A stretch of 64,000 nucleotides of DNA from NCBI GenBank assembly GCA_013407085.1, contig JACCGJ010014959.1, forward strand, positions 23,524-87,523. The letters run 5' to 3'. Shown in pieces: positions 25,401 to 37,400 of this stretch. The notes beneath the pieces were generated by a model. The model saw only the letters and a list, made by a program, of their open reading frames with translations. It was not told the DNA's origin and searched no databases. This DNA is from Atriophallophorus winterbourni. Its lineage: Eukaryota > Platyhelminthes > Trematoda > Plagiorchiida > Microphallidae. Each line of letters starts with the position of its first letter. Position 1 is the first letter of the stretch. The translations under genes were made by a program, and so were the position numbers.

Positions 25401-28400
25401 CCCAAATGGAAATGAAGTGAGTTCTAGTTCCGCTGGTATCATATCTATCAGCGTAACATCCTTATAAGCAATTTAATCCGTTATTACAGGCGACAGCAAG
25501 CAATTGTTGAGAATACCCGTGCAGAACACGAGACTCCGATCACAGACGAAAGTGGCACAGGAGCGGGTGAACGGGTGGATCCAGCGAAATCAAAAAGTGG
25601 GAACAAAAGATTGCACGAATTCCAACGTTGGTTTTTCGAAGCAAAACAGCGCTTGCCTTCCGTGTGGTCCCATTCTGTGGGTAGCCGCGGTTTGACCTTA
25701 CAAATTTCACCTCCGGTTTCTGTACAACATCGTCGAAAAGATGATACGATAGGGGATCGAGTAAGTCATGAACTATTTAATTTTATTAGGCGCCTCACAC
25801 TGAACCGTAATTTGACTTTCAACTCGTATAGAAGGAGCATTTATCAACATTGTGAAAATGTGATCTTAAGTGCAGTTATAATGCCGTTAGAACGTTTCGA
25901 AAATAAGCACAACTCTAATTTCTAACCATATCCAGTTATAAGTTCGGCACAAACAATAGTCGGGAAATGATCTTTGATGGCCCAGAACTCTTTACGTAGG
26001 GTGAACTCATATTGAAGAGGGTGTGAAGTATTCTAGCGAAGAATGCCAATCAAGAGATCTCAGTTGCTATGCAGAACACTTTAATCTGACACAGCATCAG
26101 AACATGAAGCGTCAAAAAGTCCGATGACAACAGTTGCAAACCCGCAACAATAAAGGTTACAAAAGAATTGCAGGAGAACCCAAAGTGACTGGAGCTGTAA
26201 GAAAACCGGTTGACACGAATTCGTTTGAAAAATCATATCCAATTGACCAACGGTGCGGTCGCATTATTAGGGACAGCTGCGAGTTGTTGTTGGCCTCCTT
26301 CGGTCGATGTCGACCATGGATGTACATCACAATCGCGTGAATTTTCAAGTTTTGCAGCTTTTAGAATAACTAAACAGTCCGATTCGGGAGGAACAATCTC
26401 TCCCGCAGCGCTGGCAACGAAAGTCAGAACTCGGTTGTATTGCGTCAGTTGCACGCCGGCGGCGTTATCTGCGTTCAGCAGCCAAGAGCTGTATCTGTTC
26501 CTCCCCAGCTTTCAGACGACGCTTTACACAGTGCCTCTAATGCGAGTGGTCAAGAGCAAGTTCTTCCCAACTCGCCAGGTCAATGCCAAGAGCTTTCATA
26601 TCTCTTTTGCAAACGTCTTTGCACCGCAAGTGCGGTCTGCCCAATGGTCGACTTCCTAGTTGCAACTCACCATAGAGTAGATCTTTCGGAATACGACCAT
26701 TTTCCATTCTGTAGACATGACCAAGCCAGCGCAGGCGGCGCTGTCGCAATAGAGTGAACATGCTCTGTAGACCTCAGTTGCGAGTAGTGCTTTGCATATA
26801 AGCAAGCTGTTTGGGTAACTTCTTGTCATATGCATGATAAACACTTGACCAATTGCTGTTCTTTTTCCTTGCGGGAATCGGGAGTGGTTAACGGTTGACG
26901 CATTGTCATAGAGGTCTGAATCGTCATGCACTATATGGCTGGACAGGAGACGGCTTGGACATGTTTAACGCTGGATCGAGTGTCCGCAAGGTGTGTCGAC
27001 AAACTAATAGACGTTACGATCGGTACGGTGATTTACATAATTATCCACTACAAGGTCACTTGTACAACTTCATGCCCTATGACACTCCGCGGCATGTTGA
27101 GCAACCGCCCTGCTTTTCGAACGTCATATACTACTTATTAATAAAATCTGACTTTAAACAAAAAGCTACCATCACGCTGTTATTGGAATGTTGCAAACAG
27201 TTACCGGTGCTGCATTGTACCGACCTTGGGACTTAGATTAGTCCCCACATCAAAAAGCTAAATTTCAATTTGCAAATTAGGATTAATCCTCGAATTCGCA
27301 AATGCTAGAATGAGTGCGACACAATGGATGACACGTTGGGTCTTTCATTTGGAATTCTCTCCGCTGATGCGCATTTGGAGAAACTTGAAAAACCGGATTT
27401 TCCCGCTATACTTAAGTCTAGCAACCATTCCAATGTGCAAAATCGCATTCATTGTTTTGTTTTATTAAAAATAAATACGCATTAAAATTATAAAAATTCT
27501 CGTACCTGTTTCGTTATACTTTTGGATGTAGAATGTTATTTCTGGTCATACTAAATAAAAGCCACCCAAGGTATTAGAACGTCACACTAAGTTACTCCAT
27601 TCTATTGATTATTACCTAAACTTGTTTAGTATTTTCAGTTGCTCATTTTTCAGAAATATTTCGCAGCTTTTTGTCAGTAACATTACCAAAGGTAATGTAT
27701 TTGAAATCGAAGGAAATATTTGTAGGTCAGGGTTAGAATGTACAGTGATTGGATTTACATATGTAAAAGAACCTAATTTGTGGTCGGTAAAGCGTTGGCT
27801 TTTAACCACCAATCATTGATTCCTTGTATGCTAGACTCACTTTCAATTTTATTGTTGAATTATTGATAACTTTTCCACTGTTAAGAAAAAAGTTAGCACT
27901 TCATTCACTGTTTATTTTTGCAGTTTATACAATCAACCCAGCAGAGAACAGAACAAAGTTTCGCAACGTCGGGCATGCAGCAGTTACTGATACATCCTAT
28001 GGATCAGCCAGGGCGTATGGCTCGGTCTTCGAGCGAAGCATGCGCGCATCAAATAAATTCCATTTTGAGATCAAACTCGGTAGGCAAAGAAGCCTCTGGA
28101 TCTTTTCTGGTCTCACCATATGGTTTTGCAACGAATGCAGAATCTACGAATAGTAAAACTCTGACCTTGGTCGACCGTTTCGGTACAAATCCACCAATCC
28201 ATCTTCACCCAGCCAGTCCCTCCCAAACTGTATACAGCCAAAGCGGTCCTTCTACCCCACCAGATACGAGCAAGACGCCTACGGAATGGTCATCTAATGT
28301 TCTTAGTTCAGAAACCGTTTATCGATTGAAAGAAGACACCCCTCAAGTATCTGAGAAATCTGTGACGTTCCAAAGAAATGGCAACGGACAGCGACCAGAT

Positions 28401-31400
28401 TTTAAAGAACATGGTGCAGTACGTGGTAACCCTTGCTGGAGAGTGATTCCAAGTCCACTGAATTTAAGCAATGTCAATGGATTGGCATTCAATCACGGTG
28501 CTGTGGAATCCACAAAATCCGAGGAGATCGGTATGTCGTCATCTCATGATCCATCACTGAGAAGCGATGCGGTAATTCATCCAAAAGGCGTGAACCTGAT
28601 GCATCAAAATTTAACCTCCGAAAGTGTTGTGCTCACTAACGGACATTCCTCGGCTCCTCCGATAATGCCCGGTGACAAGCTTCACTTTAATTGGGAAAAC
28701 TTTAAAAGTTCATACACCAAGCCTGGAGAGCGAAACTCCTCCATGAAGCATGATTCCGTTTTCACGGATTGGCAACAGAAAACTGGCAACCGTGACGTGG
28801 CACCCATTACTTTATCGAATCTTTTAGAAAAAGCGCCAGTTCCGCTTCCGTCTATGGAACCCACAAATTTCCATCATGATGCACATCACTGTACCGTCGA
28901 AACAACAGCTGACAATACACAATTATTGACCACATCTATAACGACTACTACTACTACAAGCTCGTCTGATCAAAGCAGTTCTCGTCGACCACCTTCCAAT
29001 GGACCTCTACATCTGTTAACCAATTCCGATATCCATCAGCTGTTAAATCTGACCAATATACGTGTGAGTGTTTGTCTATGCACGACAGCTAATATTATCA
29101 TTATGCGATTTTCGAAATCAACCATCGTTAGTTTCATTATTGTCTGATCTGGTAAGATTAATTATTTCCCCTGGTGCGTTTGTGCTGATGTGCTTGTATC
29201 AAAGAACGCTTTATCTTGTGCTCCTTTTGTGCTCTATATATGCTGCGTACGAATTCGTCTACCAATTGTATTCAATAGCCTTATCAAGCTCAGTGTGTTT
29301 CAGACCATACGAATCTTGTTAATGAAAACCAATGGTTAGTTAGTTGCGCTCTCAATTGAGACTTTAAATGTATTATTTTTAATTCTGCGAAACCAGCGTT
29401 TATACTTACTCCCTAGACCGAACACTTTAACCGCTAACTCAATCATATCAAACAGCTCGACATACTTGGGTACCTTTTGCGTAATACTTCATCATCAACC
29501 TCATCCGATACATTTCGTTCACAGGAAACGGAATTGGCTCATCGATTGCTGGCTGAATATCGGCAAGTTTTGTTGCAACAACAAAGCTTGCATACAAACA
29601 GTGTTAGCACGCCCAACTTGACCGCTAGTCAAGAACTGCAAATGTTCTCTTCATCCACCGCTGCCGAAGATATCGAGGACTTTGATGTGGACATATGCGA
29701 GGAAGATGTTGGGAGTAACGGTAATGCAAAAAAGTAAGTTCTAGATATTTCGTAAAACAATAAGGACCCGGTGTCCTTTTTCCTGGTGCATTTGGTTCAA
29801 AGAGAAATTTTTCTTTCATCCTAAAGCCATGGGGAGCGATATGTTGAATGCTACTACTAGCCATGTCTACGAACTTTTTTGCACAACTCTATTTTTTCAA
29901 ATCGGGCCACTCATGCCCGTTCACCGTTGATCATTTTTTGGAAAATTATTTACGCGCATTCGTGCCATTGAACTTGGACGAATTTTCTTTGGGCTTTACC
30001 AGCTCGTGCATTGAGGTTTACGCACACATTGGAATTCTAAGCGTAATGTAGACATAAACACGATCAAGTGCAGTAGCACTAGTCGCATCAAGCCGTATTC
30101 TTTTTTCCTGGTGTGACGTTCAAGTGTTCCTTTTCGGTCAAATTAAGTGCGAATCTGCAGTTCTTTTTACTCACGGGTATTTATGTCGCATGAATTAATA
30201 AGAGTAAGATATAGGTCGAAATGAATTACAGCCTCATTTCAGTCATTGTGGTTGCTGGTCTGCTTCTGTCGATTTACATCTTGCGTTCCTTGAAAGTATT
30301 GATATGGGATTAATAATCTTTCTCACAAAGATTGGTGCGAAATGCAGGAACTAGCCTAACAGCGCCAGTTGTCTGGTGCCTTCGTAATTAACAAGCCACA
30401 AATCACAAACTTCAGGTTGCTGTTGTCCAATTCCCACAACAGCTTTTCTATGTGCATTGCAAACACGTTGGGGCCTATCCGAATGTTCGTTTTGCACTAT
30501 CACAACTCACTTGCTGTACTCGGTATCATGTGACGCCAGGCATGCATTGAAATAAGTAATCGTAAATAGGGTGTTCGGTCACTTCATCTCCAGGGAAGGT
30601 ATTTAAGATAAGATTTAAGATATGGTATGAAAGCACAAACCTGATCCAGGCAAAGTGCCGCACAGTCAGCGACTGCACGTGGGCTAATATACTGTCAGGT
30701 TGCCCAATCCTAGACAGATATGAGGGTGAAATAGAAATAGAAATGGAATAAAAATGGTAGTGAGACTCCAGCGTGTTTCAGCATGAAGCTCACTACCGTT
30801 GGTCAATCACTTTAGCACGATGTTAGCCGCATAGCACATAAATACTGCACGATTGCACATCCGTGCAAAGATAAGAAGATATTTAAATGTGTGCAATGAC
30901 TCTTGAATATGGTACAAGTAGCAAAGGTCGAAGGACATTAGTTTACATGGGAAATGAGTTTTGGTTCGAGAAACAATTAAATAATGGCAATATTAATTGG
31001 AGATGTAATAGGTTAGTCACACACAAGTGTAGAGCGAGATTAGTTACATCTAACGACGATATCGTGCGTGATTTCGCACTTCACAATCTCGAGTGCAACA
31101 AAGAAAATTTTTTGGCGAAGAATGTGGAGAAAATGTTAGAAATTAATGCAGCCCCCTCTGCCTCACGGATTTCGGTCACATTCGATCTGTCATTAGGCAC
31201 TCTAATGGCATTACCTCAAAAAGTGCTATCTCGCGGACACTCAATAGGCCTCAAAGCAGTATAAGAAGGAAAGGCCCAACATGCACTCTCGCGTCCCTCC
31301 CAAGTGTTTGATGTTCCAAATATATATAGATATTTCTTGCTGTATGATTCTAAGGACCATATTGACGATGCAAGACTTTTTATTTTCGGTGATCGAAGCC

Positions 31401-34400
31401 TGGTTAGTGCACTCTTTTAGCAAGATGTGGTTTGCTAATGGGACGTTCAAGGTTGTACCTTCAATTTTCTACCAGTTATACACTATACATTTTCAATATG
31501 CTGAAGGCGTCACACCACCGGCAATTTACTGTCTTTTACAAAACAAAACAGCGATTACCTATAAGAAGTTGCTTAGTGTGTTGCGAGTATGACGCCGAAT
31601 CTAGCACCAGATATCATTTTAACTGACTTTGAAAGTGCCGCTATGAATGCATTTCGCTCGAACTTCCCATCCGCACAAGTGACTGGATGTTATTTGCATC
31701 TATGTTGCCCGAACGAATAATACTGTAGAAGGCTGGCATGATGCATTACAGTCACTCTTTTCTTGCCAACATCCCACCTCTGGACATTTCTTAACGGTTT
31801 GCGAAAGGATTGCCGATAGCATACAGCCTCAGTTCTTCAAGCAAGTGCTGGGGTTCATATCAAACAGAAGAAGTATGCTGAGATATGCGCCAGGACATCT
31901 CGAGCAATTCAGCGATAGTCAACTACGGAAAGACTGACGTTCCTAAAATCAATTGCATATCTCTCCTGCTAAATAAATTCATTTGAACGTATTCTGCATT
32001 CTTCAGAAGTTATCAAACTGGGGATTAAGTGTCTTAGAATGAAGTGTCAGTAAACCGTAAATAGGTATCGATGAGCGTTTGATATGAATTCATACAGGGA
32101 CTGTTGAAATGATCCCAGAATCGCAGTGGAACATCAAAGAAATCACGATGTTATATTATGCAAATAGAGATATTCATATGTAATTATTAGTTCACTAAAA
32201 GCGTCGATTAGTGACGTCTCGACTTTATCCTGTTACTGTCTTGCCAGGAACTGTCATTGGATTGAACCGTAAGTGCGAAATGTGTCAGTAAACGTCTACA
32301 TTGTACAACGCAATAATTCCTCATAAACTAGCTGATCATTTTAGTCAACATGACCCTTGAGTAATTGGAATTTTCACCCATTCTGCTTCAACCTGCTTTA
32401 TTTTATTGCACAAACTTACCAAAATCACGCAAATATTTTGTTTGTCTATTGCGAGTAAATTTTGATTTTAGTACAACAAGGGAGGCACTAGACGGATTAC
32501 AAAGTCAAGCTAAATCTAAATCTATTGAAAAGCCACACAAGAATCAATTGAAGACTTCGAGAAGTAAGGCAAAGAAACACGTCTGCCACAACCAGGTGGC
32601 ACGACAACAACGCAACGCTCCGGAATCACCAGACTATGTGAACGCATCCGCTTTCCAGAATGATGGACATGGATATGGAGAAAGACCGGTACGTCAGGCT
32701 GCAGTTTTACCTCAAACCCTTATTTGTCTACTTAATTTACACTGACAAAAGGAATGTTTCAATTAGTAGGCTTTGAATCGTGATTGGTCTGAATGATTCC
32801 TTCATTATAAGACAATTTATGCATTTCTTCAACCTCCATGGTTTGAGTATAGTTTTAATCTGAAAATCAATGCTCCATGTCATTTCAAATTGCAAATGAG
32901 CAATGTTGGGCTTATAAATATACTGTATTGTTAGTCCTTCTATTCGGATGAATGCCTTTTTGAACCACACGGTTGCTTATTGGCAAAAGGTTTTTACAGC
33001 AAAAGCGACAGTGCGGATTAGACGCAACGATGAGCGCAATATACAACGGACTCATTGAAAATTTATTGTTCGACTTGTAGACACATTTTAGGTGAACATT
33101 AAACTGATTAAAATCCCTATCGACGAAGACAGAACGCTCAGTTTGCTGTAGAATTCAAAGGTGTACCAGCAACGAAGATGGAATTTGTTAAAACTTCCGT
33201 ATGTGCGACTGAATAATGCACTCAGAATTAGTCCACCTCAATGGTTGCATTCTAATGTTGCGTCAAACCTACATCTACAAAACTATAAACATAAAACGAA
33301 CGAAAACCGAAAACTCGATGTAGCACTTCATTTACTTACCTCACTTTCACAAGATTGCATTCCAGATAGCTTTCAACATTATTTATTTTATTTATTTATT
33401 TATTTACTTAAGTCGATCGTTTTTCGTATATTTTCTTCAGCTTAGCGTGGTCAGCTCGACTGATGCAGAATCAAACGGCACCTTTCGAGTTTTGTCAAGC
33501 ACAGACACGCAACCCGGGAGTGCGATCGAGCTCGGCCAATACATCATCGGTAGCGGTGAAGGCTCTCAAGTCATTTCAGACGAGTGGCAGTATCGTGGTT
33601 CGAACTACTGGTCTGCGCAAGAACCACATACGGGCTCACAGCTCTCTCCGGGTCACATCAATTTGTCACGAGGGGAATACATTCGTGGAACCGGTGGTAG
33701 ACCCCCGGATTTATGTCTAGACGTGGACACTTGTGACGCCGGCCAGCAAGACGGCACAATATTGCTCGATGGGGAATACGAAAATGTGGAGACTTTATCC
33801 GGTCGTCAGGTAGTGCCAACAACCAGTGAACGCACAGTAAATGTTTTCTTCATCATGCATGAACGATCTATATTGTCTTAATAATTGCATCATAATGTTA
33901 CTGAAAAGTAACACTTGATCGTACATTTAAGGGGTGTGCTCCTTTTAACTAATTATTGAATTTTTTGCCGTGCATATTTATTTACAACTCTGTGTTCTTC
34001 GTTCAGCCATTCATTTGGTTTATTTTATTTCTAGACGAATTGTATGGATCTTCTGTCAAAAGTGAAGGGCGTTCAAAAGTCGAGTCCGCACACACCAGAC
34101 TATCCAGAAACCAATGCAGCAGCAATTGATTTCCGTGAATCGTTGTCAACCTTGGCATATTCTCCAGCATCTGTTGGGGAAGACTATTGTCAATCGTCGT
34201 ATATGCACTCTTCATCAACTTCCGTCTCAGTTGCAGCAACGGGTTCCACCAGAGAATCCACTCCTGATCTACATAACACACCTTCTGAAAAGCAAAATGT
34301 GTCAGCAGAGCATGATAATTTAGGAAGATTCATGTATCTAAAAGCAGGAACCCAAATTCCAAAATCCGTTGAAGTATCATCTCACACGTCCAATAGGCAA

Positions 34401-37400
34401 TCTGGTTTGAAAATGTCGGATTATTTATCAAATGTTCAAAAAGCACCGTCAAAATGTCATTGTTCATGTCACGATGGAAATGCTTTAACAAAATCAAGTT
34501 CTCTCCGCATGGCGGAATTTCGCGAGCGCACACCAGCTGTTAAGAAGCACAAAATAGTCCATGGGATGCACCGGGCCTTTTCGTTCGATCCGCCCCCATA
34601 TAAATTTCATGACTGTTCTCACGCCCATTGTGAAAAGCGTCATGTGAGACACCCACAATTTATTCGGCGTTCTCAGAGGCAACGTTCGGAAAGACACAAT
34701 GCAAGCTCTTGTTTCTCATTTTCTGATGAGGATATAAACGATTTATCTTATCAAAAGGGATATCGGCATGATTCTTCAGTTAGCAGCTCCCCGCCTGTTA
34801 GTCCAACACTATCGACTTCTTCACGATCTTACTCCACGTCCTCTTTAGATCTTGCTGTGGACGACCAGCATTCTCACTGCTCAACTTGTCAAATTTTGCA
34901 TGTCAGCTCACAATCCATTCGACGGGCGCTACTAGCTGCACGACGTGGTAGCCACGAGCCAAAATTACTTCACTCACACGGAAAGTGTTTCTTGTCGAAA
35001 CAAAATAATCAACCCTCGCCAGTGCGTCCTAGTGTGCATCGCAAGGGAAACTCAGACCAGCCAGTGTCAACATTCGTTACGATTACTGCTCCATCGACCC
35101 ATGCCGGTGAATGCGTTCATTGTACAAATTGTGGATCTCGTGTGGTCATTAAAAATAACCACTCTCACTCGAGCAAGGATTTTCAGCTACAACAGTCCAA
35201 AGGATTTGGAAAGAATATACGTGATCCCAAGGTCTATAGAGATCATTCGGCATGCTTCCAAAATGTAGCGAACACGTCACTTCGTCGAAACAATCAGCAG
35301 CATCACCATCACCATCGACATTATCGAGAAGACCGACGACTCGCCTGCTCAAACAAACCTCACACACCGAACCGGCGTAATTTTAGTCACGGGATGTCAA
35401 ATGATTTCGCTGAGTTGTCTCCAGTACAGTCGACTGAGCACTCTACGAAAAATCAATACGCATCGAAAACGTGCGTCCGTGAATCCCCCGCAAAGCCACC
35501 TCGACCAAAGGACCTTTCCATTTTTCCCAAGCATTCTAATCAATCACAGGAAAGAACAACTCAATGGATAAAAATGGTAAGAACAATCATATTTATATCA
35601 TTTTTAAACAGTAAGTGACACTTATATGATACGTCTATAATTACAGAATTTACTGCCCCAAACCTTTCGACTCGCTACTTTTTGTGATACTCCGGTGATT
35701 TTGTAGCTACCGTTTCAAGACAAGTGGGTGCTGGTATAGCGCTAATTTCACGTGCCAAATCCTGCCTAACTGATTAGATTCCTTACAATAGGAGGATGTG
35801 CGCATTTAGACTAGCCACGGATATTAGACCCAACTCAAAATCTTCTAATCAGAGATGCTTCTTTATTGTAGTAACTTACGCCCCGAATAAGTAATTCTGA
35901 CGACGAGAAGAACGTTTTCTACGACGATCAATGCACTCTTTTGCAACGTGTCAAAAGCTCCGATATTGTTGTCTTAGCAGAAGATATGAATGCCAGACTG
36001 GGTCGTTTAGATATGCCTGAATCACAATTAGGTGCTATGTTTGATCTTGAAGGCAAACGCTTAGATAATGGCGACTTGTTCATACAATGCGCTGCACAAT
36101 TCGGATTATTCATTAACAGTAGTTCCTTTCGCCATAAAAGGTATCCATGTGCAACATGGCGCAGGCTGGATGGATGCCAAACTTCGGCAAAAATCGACCA
36201 TATCACCATAAGTACTCGCTGTAGAGGTTGCATTGAGTACTGCCGCTCATTCTGGAATATCTGCATGGATTCTGGTTTTGCTCGTGTGCGATGAAGGCTC
36301 TCGTTACAGTTCTCCGGAACGAATGGGAAACGCACTGCTTTCAAAAACTTCTCTCAGCCTGCATTTCAAGGAATTTATATGACCACCTTACGTGACTCAC
36401 TCCCAGTTGCTCTTTGTGCAACAGCCGATGAAATGTGGAACAAAATAGTAAGGATTATGCGGGTCGCCGCAATATCAGCCTGTGTGACTACACAATCAAC
36501 CTCAAAGTCTCACAGCGCTCTATAGAGATTCTTCACCAGCGACGCAAAATACCTCATGGTCCTGGACACAATAAATGGTGTAGATGCGTAAGGATTGAAA
36601 TTAAACGGAGCTTAAGACTAGATAGAGAAAGTGGACGCTAAATAACGTCAAACAAATGGAAATAGCAAATGATGCTGGTAACGTGCGAAAACTCTTCCAA
36701 CTTATTCCATCGACGGGTCCTAAGAACAAGAGTGAGTGAGACTATCGCTAATTCATGCGTACTATTATCTTTAATAAGAATCGCCGCCTTTAACGCTGGA
36801 CCGAACATTTTCAAGAACACTTTAGCTGGTCACTTATAATGGGTTCATTGTTTTATTCAAAATAGTGTGATTATTGGCCTGTTAGCGTAGATCTTCCTAG
36901 TGATTTAGAAATTAAAGCATGTATCGCATCCATGAAACCATTCAAAGCTGCTGGTCCCGATGACATACCGCCTGTTTCGTTCAAAAAAGGTGACCAAGTC
37001 CTAATCAGCACATTAGGCGATCTCCTCCGTGAAGTGTGGTTGTCAGAATCCGTCCCCCCGAGTTAGGGAGAATCGGATATTATACCGATATTCAAAAAGG
37101 TGTGCGAAGATCCTGCTCGAATCACTGAGTGATAAGTCTCACTCCCATCATTACGAGATTATTGGCGTCTTCGAAGATTAACATCGCATAGGGAATCAGA
37201 GATCCGAGAGCAGCAAGCTGGCTTCCGACCTGGCATAGGCTGTATCGACCACATTTTTACTCTTCAACGGATCTTAGAACTGCGGCACACTTATCGACAG
37301 CCGACAATAGCTATTTTTATAGATTTCAAAGGAGCATTTAATTCAGTCGACCGAAATGTCCTGTTTAGCACCTTGCTTTGCACATTCGTCCCGCAAATGT

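Larger units (their letters stand above)
29734..32471 (+). other. Intron 15 of the FERM gene
   Basis: Holds a family S retroposon (about 30620-30875) and, directly after it, a MULE-type transposase relic (30886-31780). The other parts show nothing recognisable. Confidence 0.65.

Noticed and set aside
33463..33720. Open frame overlapping exon 17 in another phase
   Set aside because: Its phase fits neither exon 16 nor exon 18, whereas the chosen frame joins both and is open to the donor.
34718..34735. CTGATGAGG on the plus strand as a hammerhead core
   Set aside because: It is coding sequence in exon 18 (SDEDI), with no GAAA or helices in place.
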